Shown: in pieces, positions 14,880 through 22,850 of the stretch
How positions within the stretch are numbered: position 1 is the stretch's first letter
How the letters are laid out: every line of letters starts with the position of its first letter
DNA from: Candidatus Uhrbacteria bacterium
GTDB lineage: Bacteria > Patescibacteriota > Patescibacteriia > JACPHY01
Reading direction: 5' to 3'
Length of the DNA: 39,103 nucleotides
NCBI GenBank assembly: GCA_016188355.1
Contig: JACPHY010000006.1
Coordinates: 1 to 39,103, forward strand
Notes under the pieces: model-generated
Told to the model about the DNA's origin: nothing
The model's database searches: none
Seen by the model: the letters and a program-made list of their open reading frames with translations, nothing else
Position numbers and translations under genes: made by a program

Positions 14880-15497
14880 ATGGAATATCGGGCCGCCGGA
14901 AGCCGCTGCGCCGTTATCCTCGACGCTCTGCATTTGCCGATCTCACGTGAGACAGCTTTAGCCATCCTTACTGGCAACGGTTTTGTACTCGTGGAAGTGG
15001 ATATCGTTGCACTCGCTCGGCAATGTACTCGCACGTCGCAGTATCGCCGTGGCGCACGACTCAGTGAAGCTCCCGCAAACGTCGACTGCTCTAGCTTTGT
15101 GAAGTGGCTGTATGCGCAACGCGGTATCTGGTTGCCGCGACGATCCATTCAACAGCTCGCGCTTGGCCAGCAAATCAGTCCCAACGAACTGGTCGCCGGT
15201 GATGTTGTTTTTGTTTCCGGTTGGATCGATTACTACCATGACGACCCCGCTCACGGCGTTGGCCATGTCGGTATCGCCACCGGTAACGAGACGATCGTGC
15301 ACGCCGCGGGCAGCACTGTTGGTGTAGTGGAAACTCCACTCGACCAATTCATCGGCAAAACGAAGTTTCGCGGCGCGAGACGCTACATTCCAATAGACGT
15401 GGAAGTACTCACCCTCGAAACCCCGCCGCAGAGAGAGGTTGAAATTTCGGATGACATCAGATGGATCGTTCTCCAGTCACTTCCCGAGGGAGCATGA
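14880..15497 (+). CDS. NlpC/P60-family cysteine peptidase
   Basis: 205 aa. NlpC/P60 enzymes cleave peptide bonds in peptidoglycan stems or related amides. The catalytic Cys is C70 in VDCSSFVKWLYAQRG; GDVVFVSG follows; the catalytic His is H129 in GVGHVGIATG, and H141 in IVHAA is a candidate third residue. Start ATG 14880 has GAAGGGAAG 5-6 nt upstream. There is no signal peptide or TM, so the protein is either cytosolic or leaves by an unusual route. The N-terminal 60 residues are unassigned, and the C-terminal 45 are acidic beyond the fold. Wall targets would be expected of the family, but the substrate is unknown here. Confidence 0.85.
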   Translation: MEYRAAGSRCAVILDALHLPISRETALAILTGNGFVLVEVDIVALARQCTRTSQYRRGARLSEAPANVDCSSFVKWLYAQRGIWLPRRSIQQLALGQQISPNELVAGDVVFVSGWIDYYHDDPAHGVGHVGIATGNETIVHAAGSTVGVVETPLDQFIGKTKFRGARRYIPIDVEVLTLETPPQREVEISDDIRWIVLQSLPEGA

Positions 15498-15601
15498 GTC
15501 GGGCACCAGCAAGCCTGCGTGCAACCATAGCGCGACCGCTGCATATTCCTGGCGATTCTTCCTGTGCTATTCTCCCGGGTAGGAGGTACGTAATACCGCA
15601 T

Positions 15602-16063
15602 ATGGATCCCCATACGCTCACCCGGCCCACGCTCCGGAAAGGGATCGATCATGTCGGAGTTACGGTGGTGTTCTTTTGCCACGATGGCGCTGGACGCTTC
15701 ATCATGGCGAAGCGCAATGCTAATGCACGAGATGAGCATGGACGATGGGATATTGGTGGTGGCGCACTGGAGCATGGTGCAACGGTCGAGGAGACGCTCC
15801 GCAGGGAGATCCGTGAGGAATACTGTGCCGAAGCACTGGAGATCACCTTTCTCGGGTATCGCGATGTCCATCGTACCCACGAGGGGCAACGCACGCACTG
15901 GATCGGACTCGATTTCCTGGTCCACATTGACCCGCGCACCGTTGCCAATGGCGAGCCACACAAGTTCGATGCCGTGGAGTGGTTCACGCTCGACACCATT
16001 CCGGAACCACATCATTCCCAATTCCCAGAATTCCTCCGATTATATCGCGACCGGCTACGATAG
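15602..16063 (+). CDS. Nudix hydrolase, divergent Nudix box
   Basis: 153 aa. Nudix proteins hydrolyse nucleoside diphosphates linked to another moiety. The box lies at about 54-76: GALEHG-A-TVEETLR-REI-REEYC. The REUxEE metal-binding core (R68, E69, E72, E73) is intact, but the usual Glu after the Gly loop is Ala60 and the final Gly is Cys75. WDIGGGALEHG precedes and AVEWFTLDTIP follows, as in MutT-like folds. ATG 15602 is the only standard start that fits, yet the strong TAGGAGG lies about 15 nt upstream, so initiation at a non-standard codon (ATA/GTA) is possible. The gene precedes 16091-16777 by 27 nt, and the two are probably co-transcribed. Confidence 0.85.
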   Translation: MDPHTLTRPTLRKGIDHVGVTVVFFCHDGAGRFIMAKRNANARDEHGRWDIGGGALEHGATVEETLRREIREEYCAEALEITFLGYRDVHRTHEGQRTHWIGLDFLVHIDPRTVANGEPHKFDAVEWFTLDTIPEPHHSQFPEFLRLYRDRLR

Positions 16064-16090
16064 ACGGCGCGGAAGCGGAGAGGAGATGCT

Positions 16091-16777
16091 ATGCCCTCGC
16101 AACCGCTCGTGGTCATCATCAATGGATACGGCGTTCCGGAAGACATCAAAACGGATCGCAGCTACCATGCGTACCTCATCCAAATTCTGAACTGGCTCTG
16201 GGAGCGACACCGCACGCATGCGCTCACGATCGTGCCCTGCGGCGGACGTACCGATTGCACATGGCCGTATCGACGGACCGAAGCAGGCGAGATGGCGAAA
16301 TGGCTCCGACCGCGCATCGCCACGCTCCGCTGCACGAGTCGCTGGCATCTGCGGCCGCTCGCGACCGAACTCTCTGCGCTCGAGAACATGCTCGCCTGCG
16401 CGAAACGGTATCCATCAGGCAGGATGATCTACTTCTGTGAGCAGACGCGCGTTCCCAAAATGCGCGTGCTCGCTCCGCGGATATTTGGGAATCGCGTGCA
16501 GGTGCGCGGCATCGAATTCGATGGCTCGCCGCCACGGTATGATCGTTCCGGCCGTCTGGCGCACGAACGCGAGGATCTCGCCTTCAGCCTCACCGCACTC
16601 GAAGACCCGCAGTGGCGTCGCGAACTCCGCGCTGCAGCGCGCAGGAAAATCCAGGTCCTCCGCACCACATCCCCCGAAGTGCGCGCCACCGAAATCGACC
16701 GCATCGCGCGCCGCATCCGCACCGAATTTCACGAACGGTACGTCCGCAGCCAAACAAAAAGAACCTCCGCACCTTGA
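16091..16777 (+). CDS. Possible YdcF/DUF218-like protein
   Basis: 228 aa. ATG 16091 has GGAGAGGAGATGCT upstream. The N-terminal 140 residues look Rossmann-like: VVIINGYGVPEDIKTD at 7-22, a long helix, then TIVPCGGRTDC at 46-56 followed by a TEAGEMAKWL helix. That order (hydrophobic strand with Gly, then GGRT, then xEAxxM) recalls YdcF/ElyC (DUF218) proteins, which bind nucleotide-like ligands or act in envelope assembly. The match is by eye and partial. The C-terminal 80 residues are basic and helical (EDPQWRRELRAAARRKIQVL; RIARRIRTEFHERYVR). No signal or TM. It is in a probable operon with the Nudix gene. Confidence 0.5.
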   Translation: MPSQPLVVIINGYGVPEDIKTDRSYHAYLIQILNWLWERHRTHALTIVPCGGRTDCTWPYRRTEAGEMAKWLRPRIATLRCTSRWHLRPLATELSALENMLACAKRYPSGRMIYFCEQTRVPKMRVLAPRIFGNRVQVRGIEFDGSPPRYDRSGRLAHEREDLAFSLTALEDPQWRRELRAAARRKIQVLRTTSPEVRATEIDRIARRIRTEFHERYVRSQTKRTSAP

Positions 16778-16854
16778 CGCGACCGCCATGAGCAGCTACA
16801 GTACGAGCAGGATAACCGCACCGCGGCATCGCGAGGCGGTTTTCATTTACGGCT

Positions 16855-18684
16855 ATGGACATTCGGAACGTCGCCATTATCGCGCACGTGGACCACGGAA
16901 AGACGACCCTCGTCGATGCACTCCTCAAGCAATCGGCGGACTTTACGTTGCGCAAGGATCAGGCAGATGCGCTCATCATGGACTCCAATGAACTGGAGCG
17001 AGAACGCGGGATCACCATCTTCTCGAAGAACGCGGCGGTGCGATACCAAGACACAAAAATCAATATCGTGGATACGCCAGGACACGCCGACTTCGGCGGC
17101 GAAGTCGAACGTATCATGCGCATGGTGGATGGATGTCTGCTCGTCATCGACGCGCAGGAAGGACCCATGCCGCAAACGCGCTTCGTCCTTAAGCATGCGA
17201 TTCGCGCGGGGCATCGCATCATTGTCGTCATCAATAAGATCGACAAGCCCGCTGCGCGGCCAGATTGGGCGCTCAATCAAACCTTCGACCTGTTCGTCGA
17301 GCTGGGTGCATCGGATGCGCAAGCGGATTTCCCGGTAGTGTACGCATCCGGCGTACAGGGGAAAGCAGGATACGCGTCCGACATTTCCGCAATGACCTCT
17401 ATCGAGCCCGTCTTCATGACGATCGTCAAGGAAATTCCTGCTCCGGTGGCGGACGCATCGGCGCCAGCGCAATTTCTCACCGTGAACGTCGCGCGAGACA
17501 ATTTTAAGGGCAAATTGGCGATCGGACGATTGTACCGCGGCGTGCTCCGCTCGGGCATGTCGGTCGTGCATATCGCACGTGATGGCTCCCCGCGCACCAC
17601 GCGCATTACTGCAGTCATGGCATTTGATGGATTGCAGCGCGTCGAGACGGAATCCGCCGTCGCCGGTGACATTGTCGCGGTCGCAGGCATTCCGGAGATA
17701 TCCATCGGAGATACCATCGCTGATCCTGCGGATCCCACACCACTTCCTACGATTGCCATCGAGGAACCAACCGTGGAAATGACGTTCGGTGTGAACACGT
17801 CGCCATTCTCGGGACGCGAGGGCCCATACGCGACCTCGCGTAATCTCGAGGAGCGACTCGCCAAAGAACTCGAAACGGACGTGGCGCTCCGCGTGACACC
17901 GCTCGGCGAGGGCACGTGGACGGTCGCAGGTCGCGGAGAGCTCCATCTCGCCATTCTCATTGAGAAAATGCGTCGTGAAGGATACGAACTGCAAGTTTCA
18001 CGACCAAAGGTCATCTGCAAGCGTGATGGCGACACGCTCCTCGAACCCATCGAACATGTGACCATCGAATCGCCCGATGCGTACGCAGGTGCGGTGATTG
18101 AGGAATTGGGAAAGCGCCGCGGCGAGATGCTTGATATGCGGAGCGAACACGGCACCGCTACCCTCGAATTCCGCATTCCGACGCGGGGACTCATTGGCTT
18201 CCGGAACACCTTCCTCACCAAAACGAAGGGGCTGGGTATCATGCACAGCATCCTCGAGGGATATGGTCCGCATCGTGGAGAATTCAACGCCAGTGCACAT
18301 GGCTCCCTCATTGCATTTGAGGCGGGCATCACGAGCGGCTACGGACTCGCCAATGCGCAAGAACGTGGGCAACTCTTCGTGGGATCTGGCGTGACCATCT
18401 ACGAGGGCATGGTGGTCGGAGAAAATGCAAAACCAGAAGACATCGAGGTGAACGTCTGCAAAGAAAAGAAGCTCTCGAACATGCGCTCGAAGGGCGAAGG
18501 CGAGGCGATTCGATTGGATGTCGCGCACACCATGGATCTTGAGGATGCGATCGAATACATCGGCGACGATGAGCTTGTCGAAGTGACCCCGCAATCCGTC
18601 CGCATTCGGAAAGCGATGCTCTCCTCGATTGCGCGCAAGCGGAACGATCGTCGCGAGCGCAGTGCGATGGAGCACGTGCAATGA
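16855..18684 (+). CDS. typA: Translational GTPase TypA/BipA
   Basis: 609 aa, the normal length. TypA/BipA is a ribosome-associated EF-G-like GTPase that helps 50S assembly under stress. G1 AHVDHGKT is at 10-17, the switch I segment ERERGITI follows, G3 DTPGHADF starts at 73 and G4 NKID is at 127-130. The EF-Tu-like beta-barrel follows (about 200-300), then EF-G III/V-type domains with [27 protein letters not shown], and the BipA-specific C-terminal domain with TKGLGIMHS and [12 protein letters not shown]. Start ATG 16855 gives the canonical N-terminus, but there is no Shine-Dalgarno. It stops with TGA. A perfect 17-bp inverted repeat lies 42 nt downstream. Confidence 0.97.
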   Translation: MDIRNVAIIAHVDHGKTTLVDALLKQSADFTLRKDQADALIMDSNELERERGITIFSKNAAVRYQDTKINIVDTPGHADFGGEVERIMRMVDGCLLVIDAQEGPMPQTRFVLKHAIRAGHRIIVVINKIDKPAARPDWALNQTFDLFVELGASDAQADFPVVYASGVQGKAGYASDISAMTSIEPVFMTIVKEIPAPVADASAPAQFLTVNVARDNFKGKLAIGRLYRGVLRSGMSVVHIARDGSPRTTRITAVMAFDGLQRVETESAVAGDIVAVAGIPEISIGDTIADPADPTPLPTIAIEEPTVEMTFGVNTSPFSGREGPYATSRNLEERLAKELETDVALRVTPLGEGTWTVAGRGELHLAILIEKMRREGYELQVSRPKVICKRDGDTLLEPIEHVTIESPDAYAGAVIEELGKRRGEMLDMRSEHGTATLEFRIPTRGLIGFRNTFLTKTKGLGIMHSILEGYGPHRGEFNASAHGSLIAFEAGITSGYGLANAQERGQLFVGSGVTIYEGMVVGENAKPEDIEVNVCKEKKLSNMRSKGEGEAIRLDVAHTMDLEDAIEYIGDDELVEVTPQSVRIRKAMLSSIARKRNDRRERSAMEHVQ

Positions 18685-18701
18685 TCGCGCGCCTTTGCCT
18701 C

Positions 18702-18730
18702 TTGACAACATTTCGACGACACATTCGTAT
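18702..18730 (+). promoter_or_regulatory. Upstream promoter candidate for the lysine-rich peptide
   Basis: TTGACA (18702-18707), 17-nt spacer, TCGTAT. The -10 overlaps the left arm of the inverted repeat at 18727-18767. Confidence 0.45.
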
Positions 18731-18767
18731 ACCACGCACGCGCACACTTTGCGCGTGCGTGGTATAC
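18727..18767 (+). repeat. Perfect 17-bp inverted repeat in the leader/promoter of the lysine-rich peptide
   Basis: Arms 18727-18743 and 18751-18767 (GTATACCACGCACGCGC and its complement) with a 7-nt loop. The right arm holds an extended -10 (TGGTATACT). There is no U-tract, so it is unlikely to be a plain terminator. It may be an operator or a cruciform, or a leader RNA hairpin when transcription starts at the upstream promoter. Confidence 0.7.
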
Positions 18768-18788
18768 TCTGCGCGGTGACCGCTGTAA

Positions 18789-18845
18789 CATGCGCGCACC
18801 ATGATCACTATCATGCGCGCGACGATGCATGCACGTGCAGCATCG
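18789..18845 (+). promoter_or_regulatory. Two further hairpins in the 5' leader of the lysine-rich peptide
   Basis: Hairpin 1 at about 18789-18820 (CATGAT/ATCATG inside GCGCG arms, small internal loop). Hairpin 2 at about 18822-18845 (CGATGC/GCATCG around TGCACGTGCA). Both precede the AGGAGGT ribosome-binding site. Confidence 0.5.
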
Positions 18846-18874
18846 CACACGCGAACAGAAAGGAGGTGAGCATC

Positions 18875-18952
18875 ATGGCAGCGAAGAAAAAGGTCGCGAA
18901 GAAGAAGGCGGTGAAGAAGGCGGTGAAGAAGGGTGGCAAGAAGCGAAAGTGA
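18875..18952 (+). CDS. 25-aa lysine-rich, histone H1-tail-like peptide
   Basis: The peptide is MAAKKK, then repeats of the KKxxKKA type, ending GGKKRK; more than half of its residues are Lys or Arg. Start ATG 18875 follows AAAGGAGGTGAGCATC, one of the best ribosome-binding sites in the window, and it has its own promoter(s) and a strong terminator. Composition resembles histone H1-like/HctB-type C-terminal tails, so nucleic-acid binding is likely (inference). At 25 aa it is far shorter than those proteins. Confidence 0.75.
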   Translation: MAAKKKVAKKKAVKKAVKKGGKKRK

Positions 18953-18996
18953 TCACCCTCATACGCACGCAGCAGCTGCATGCGTATGTCGAAAAG

Positions 18997-19027
18997 AAAA
19001 CGCGCTCGGAGTTCCCGAGCGCGTTTT
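18997..19027. terminator. Bidirectional terminator between the lysine-rich peptide and the endonuclease Q-like gene
   Basis: AAAACGCGCTCGG/CCGAGCGCGTTTT stem with T-runs on both sides (TTTTCTTTT on each strand). A weaker ATACGCA/TGCGTAT hairpin precedes it at 18961-18986. Confidence 0.9.
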
Positions 19028-19075
19028 CTTTTGCGCGCACACGACCTAGACCGATGCAGGCAAATTTGTCTCTAT

Positions 19076-20374
19076 TTAACCAAAAAGTACCCGTTGTGTC
19101 GCAATGGGGCGCGGGCGCTCTTCCGTAAAAATTCGCACGGTGCCAAATTCGCCATCGTATCCCGGAAGCACCTCCAGTTCGCTCGCGCGCACACGACGAA
19201 TTGCCTCCACCACCTCCACTGGCGCAACGCGCGCGATCCCATCGATCGGCGCATCGAGGAGCACATGAAACTCGCTCCCCAACGCATCCAACAGCTGATC
19301 GCGCTGCGCGCGCACGCGCGGCGTGAGCGATCGCACATCAAATGCCGCGGCAATTATTTCATCGAGCGGCACGATCCGGCGAAACGCGGGTGCGCGCGGA
19401 TGCGCGTCGAATTCGGAACGATCGGCGAGCTTATCCACACGATGCATGACGCCGACGGTCATCGGTTTCGCGCATTTCGGACATACCCCATGATGCCGTT
19501 GCGTCTCCGCGGGTGTGCATCGCACTTCGCATGCACGATGCCCATCGTAATGATATTTCCCTTCTTCCGGAAAAAACTCGATCGTCTCGATGATGCGATT
19601 TGGCGCATGCGGATCATACGTCGCCGGCGCCGATACCCGTAGTGCATCCGTCAGTGCGGCGAACGTGCATTCCGTGAGTTCGAGTACCGTCGCCTCCCGA
19701 GCGAGCTTCTCCAGAGAATGCGCGTCAGAACTGGAGACGAGCGCCACGCGATCGAGCCACGAAATTCGCCAATTCATGGATGGATCCGAAGAAAGGCCGG
19801 TCTCAATTGCCAGAATGTGTGGCGCGAGGGATCCGAAACATGCCTCCAGGGTGTCATACCCCGACTCCGATCCAAACACTGCAAACCACGGTGTCCACGC
19901 ATGTGCCGGAATCACCAAGATACACGGATCGATCATCAGGCAGCGCTCCAAGAGCTCCGCGGACGAAACGCCGAGGATCGGACGACCATCGGATCGCAAG
20001 TTACATCCCTTTTCCGTGAGCTGGGCGATCAGCTGGTCCAGTGCGTGCAACGACGGGAACAGCACGAGATGATGCACCCGTCGCACCTTGCCGTCGTGCT
20101 TATAGATGCAGGAAAGCTCCGTACCGATGAGAAACCGGGTCTGCTGCGCCGCGGCAGTCGGCGCGTGCGGTGATTGCAATCGAAAGACACCCGGCGCATC
20201 CTCCGTGAGCAATGTACCGATCTCCTGTCGCCACTGTGGATGCGTGCAGTCGCCCGTGGTCACGAGATCAATTCCCTTGCGGGCACAGGCGGCCGCAATA
20301 TTCGGCAACGTCAGCGTTTTGGCGCATGCCCGAGAAAATCGAGAATGCAAATGAAAATCCGCGATGAGTCGCAT
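19076..20374 (-). CDS. PHP-domain endonuclease Q-like protein
   Basis: 432 aa. EndoQ proteins nick DNA 5' of deaminated bases (uracil, hypoxanthine, xanthine) and abasic sites. The N-terminal PHP metal site is visible: ADFHLHSRFS (H8, H10), TTGDCTH, GTELSCIY with KVRRVHHLVLFPS, VIPAHAWTPWF, EACFG/ETGLSSDP and LVSSSDAHSLEK. The next domain has the EndoQ-type zinc cluster: HRACEVRCTP...HHGVCPKCAKPMTVGVMHRV, with a C-terminal helical region. ATG 20374 starts exactly at the PHP strand. No Shine-Dalgarno is present, and TACGTT 9 nt upstream suggests leaderless initiation. It is convergent with the lysine-rich peptide and downstream of yvcK, whose terminator separates them. Confidence 0.85.
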   Translation of the reverse strand: MRLIADFHLHSRFSRACAKTLTLPNIAAACARKGIDLVTTGDCTHPQWRQEIGTLLTEDAPGVFRLQSPHAPTAAAQQTRFLIGTELSCIYKHDGKVRRVHHLVLFPSLHALDQLIAQLTEKGCNLRSDGRPILGVSSAELLERCLMIDPCILVIPAHAWTPWFAVFGSESGYDTLEACFGSLAPHILAIETGLSSDPSMNWRISWLDRVALVSSSDAHSLEKLAREATVLELTECTFAALTDALRVSAPATYDPHAPNRIIETIEFFPEEGKYHYDGHRACEVRCTPAETQRHHGVCPKCAKPMTVGVMHRVDKLADRSEFDAHPRAPAFRRIVPLDEIIAAAFDVRSLTPRVRAQRDQLLDALGSEFHVLLDAPIDGIARVAPVEVVEAIRRVRASELEVLPGYDGEFGTVRIFTEERPRPIATQRVLFG

Positions 20375-20419
20375 AGAACAAAAAACGTACTCGCCCGTGC
20401 GCACACTGTAGCAAAGGAA

Positions 20420-20444
20420 AGCGCCCACCACGATGGTGGGCGCT
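20420..20444 (-). terminator. Intrinsic terminator of yvcK
   Basis: An 11-bp stem AGCGCCCACCA/TGGTGGGCGCT followed by TTCCTTTG on the minus strand, 13 nt beyond the stop at 20458. Confidence 0.85.
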
Positions 20445-20457
20445 GGATTCGGTCCCG

Positions 20458-21450
20458 TCATGGTATCAACGCCCGTACGACGTGCGCGAGTTTGATGGGA
20501 TCGTGTCGGGCGAACGAGCCCTCCGCAAGCAGCGGAAAGGAAACGCATCGCGTATTTCCCCATCGACCGCGTGCATCGGGCGCGGATGCATCCCATGGTG
20601 ACGGCATCACGGGGCGAGCGCCTTCCTGAATGTACCGCTCGGAGAGCGTGTGGGTCGGGAGCTGCGAGTTACACAGGATCACATCGACCCGACGATTCGC
20701 ATACTGCTCGAATGTCGCCACAAAATCCGAGCAGGAGAATCCATCCGTCTCACCGCGCTTCGTCATGATGTTCACCACAAAGATCACCGGCGCAAGCGTC
20801 GCCGCCATTGCCTCCGCCATGCCCCGCACCAGGACGTTGGGGATGATGCTCGTGAACAAGTCGCCCGGCCCCACCACCACTGCGTCGGCATGCTGGATCG
20901 CATCGATTGCCGCATGCAGCGCCTGCACCTCGGGGTCTAGCCACACCTTGGTAATGCGCGCGCGATCCACCCGATCGGGCCGATCAATATGATGCTCTCC
21001 CCGAAGCTCGGCCCCATCACTCAAACGCGCACAGAGCGTGGTGCGTTCCGTAGTCACCGGGAAAACGCACCCGTGCGGCCGCAGAATCGTTGAAAGCACT
21101 TGGATGCCGCGCAAAAAATCACCGTCAAGCGCTTCCGATGCAGCAGTGAGCGCGAGATTGCCGATGGTGTGCCCATCCAACGCGCTCGCTCCGTAGGATT
21201 CCAATTGCCGCTGCGCAAAACGATGCTCGAAGAGTCGGACTACGTCCTCCTCTGCCGTTGCCAGTGCAAGGAGGCACCGGAACACATCTCCGGGCGGCAG
21301 CGCGCCACGTTCAGTGCGGAGGACGCCAGAGGATCCACCGGAATCCGCCATCGTCACAATGGCGGAAACCTCGAGATCGGAAATAGTCTTCAATCCGGAC
21401 AGCAGCGTGTACTGCCCCGTCCCCCCGCCAATCGTCACGATTCGCTTCAT
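20458..21450 (-). CDS. yvcK: YvcK/CofD-family gluconeogenesis factor
   Basis: 330 aa, the normal length. YvcK proteins bind UDP-sugars and are needed for gluconeogenic growth and cell-shape control in Bacillus; they share the CofD fold. Motifs: KRIVTIGGGTGQYTLLSGLK at the N-terminus, VTMADSGGSSGVLR, GALPPGDVFRCLLAL, GHTIGNLAL, ADAVVVGPGDLFTSIIPN and VFVVNIMTKRGETDGF. Start ATG 21450 is preceded by GAGGAGGTGACCACC; longer readings are rejected. No RapZ (P-loop) gene is adjacent, unlike many Firmicutes. It is followed by its own terminator and is divergent from 21605-22738. Confidence 0.93.
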   Translation of the reverse strand: MKRIVTIGGGTGQYTLLSGLKTISDLEVSAIVTMADSGGSSGVLRTERGALPPGDVFRCLLALATAEEDVVRLFEHRFAQRQLESYGASALDGHTIGNLALTAASEALDGDFLRGIQVLSTILRPHGCVFPVTTERTTLCARLSDGAELRGEHHIDRPDRVDRARITKVWLDPEVQALHAAIDAIQHADAVVVGPGDLFTSIIPNVLVRGMAEAMAATLAPVIFVVNIMTKRGETDGFSCSDFVATFEQYANRRVDVILCNSQLPTHTLSERYIQEGARPVMPSPWDASAPDARGRWGNTRCVSFPLLAEGSFARHDPIKLAHVVRALIP

Positions 21451-21604
21451 GGTGGTCACCTCCTCGACTCCAGCAACGAAAGAACGGATCCCAACCGCAC
21501 CCACCGTACCCCGAGCATCCTGCACTCGCAATGGACCACCATGCATCCCTTGACCGCGCGTCATGATTCGATATAGTGGTCCCGGATCATTCCAAGGAGG
21601 CAAC

Positions 21605-22738
21605 ATGGCCATCACCGCCAATACGGAAGCGGCACGCGACCGATTTCACAAAAAAACTGCGGAGCAAATCGCCGCGCTCGTCCTCGGAGACGATTACGCA
21701 CGACATCGGGACATCGACCAAGCAAAGAGGTGCTACGCCATGGCTGGGGTACCCGTCACCCCCGAGCAATACCTCACCTGGGCGGAACAGGCGGAGCAAC
21801 TCGGGTGGGAGGGCAGCGCGCACACGCTCTACCAAATGGCACGAGATGCGGGGGACACCACCGTGGCAGCGCGAGCCCAGGGAGAGCTCCGCCGCCTCTG
21901 CGTCCAAGGAGGCGACCTCTTCCGACTCGAAAACGAATTCCACAATCCCACCAGCGAGGAGTTCCGCACGATTGCAGCACATCACCTGAGCAAGCGCGTG
22001 GCGTTCACCGATTCGGATGAACGATTCCGGATCCTCGAACGCATCGCGACTCTGCTGCGCGATCGAAAGCTCCTCTGGGCGACGTTTCGACTCGCCATGC
22101 GCGAGGGACATTGGATCGCATTCGAAACGATGGCAGGACGCCTCACGCGCGTTCCGACGCGGAGGGAACGCCTTACGCTCGCGCGTGTCATGATTCGTCA
22201 AGGATGGTCAAACGACAACCGGCGGCGGGTGATCACCTACCTCAAAACACATCGCCTCCGCGAACTCTACGGAGAGGCGCTGATCGATTCCTGCACGTTC
22301 CTTGGGTGGAATCAAATCCGGAAGTGGGCGAAATGGCTCCACTATTCGCTCACGGAGCAGGATCTCATTCGGATTCGCGACGAGTACCGCGCGAAACACT
22401 ACCACACCTTTCCCATCCTGGCCGAACTCGCCCGTCGATTCCCCAAACGCTGGCGATCGGAGTACCACACCGAGCTCCGCGATGCACGAGCACGCGCACT
22501 GAAGAACGGTGATGCCCATGGCGCCGAGTACGTCGCGCGCGCCGCACATCGGCCGCTCACCCTCGAGGAGTGTCGGCAGCTCCTCAGCCATCACCTGCCG
22601 ACCCATAGCGGCTCGCCCGAGCGCGAGTCTCGCGAAATCGCCGAACGGCTCGTCCGGGAGGCTGCCGAACGGCTCGCGAAACAACTTGGCACCACACATG
22701 CGACGCAGCACCGCCTCGTGATCGCTCACGCAGGATAA
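21605..22738 (+). CDS. 377-aa helical protein of unknown function (TPR-like)
   Basis: ATG 21605 follows CAAGGAGGCAAC. The sequence is almost entirely helical and charged, without TM. Repeated blocks such as HRDIDQAKRCYAMAGVPVT, GWEGSAHTLYQMARDAGD, RDRKLLWATFRLAMREG and LTLARVMIRQGWSND look like degenerate TPR/Sel1-type helix pairs, which suggests a scaffold (inference). The C-terminal 70 residues form a long charged helix (SPERESREIAERLVREAAER). It has its own terminator and is divergent from yvcK. Confidence 0.7.
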   Translation: MAITANTEAARDRFHKKTAEQIAALVLGDDYARHRDIDQAKRCYAMAGVPVTPEQYLTWAEQAEQLGWEGSAHTLYQMARDAGDTTVAARAQGELRRLCVQGGDLFRLENEFHNPTSEEFRTIAAHHLSKRVAFTDSDERFRILERIATLLRDRKLLWATFRLAMREGHWIAFETMAGRLTRVPTRRERLTLARVMIRQGWSNDNRRRVITYLKTHRLRELYGEALIDSCTFLGWNQIRKWAKWLHYSLTEQDLIRIRDEYRAKHYHTFPILAELARRFPKRWRSEYHTELRDARARALKNGDAHGAEYVARAAHRPLTLEECRQLLSHHLPTHSGSPERESREIAERLVREAAERLAKQLGTTHATQHRLVIAHAG

Positions 22739-22744
22739 CTCAAC

Positions 22745-22767
22745 GCGCCACCGCTCTCCGGTGGCGC
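22745..22767 (+). terminator. Terminator of the 377-aa gene
   Basis: A 9-bp stem GCGCCACCG/CGGTGGCGC, 6 nt beyond the stop, followed by GCTTC. Confidence 0.65.
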
Positions 22768-22790
22768 GCTTCGATGCACGCAAAAGAAAG

Positions 22791-22815
22791 CCCCGGCACC
22801 AGAAAGGTGCCGGGG
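22791..22815 (-). terminator. Terminator of the vWA gene
   Basis: A 10-bp stem CCCCGGCACC/GGTGCCGGGG followed by CTTTCTTTTG on the minus strand. Confidence 0.85.
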
Positions 22816-22850
22816 CGTTTGCTCATGGAGTCGTCGGAATCAACCGTGCA

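Noticed and set aside
18727-18767. The 17-bp inverted repeat as a simple typA terminator
   Set aside because: No U-tract follows, and its right arm contains an extended -10 promoter; a terminator role is possible but not the best reading.
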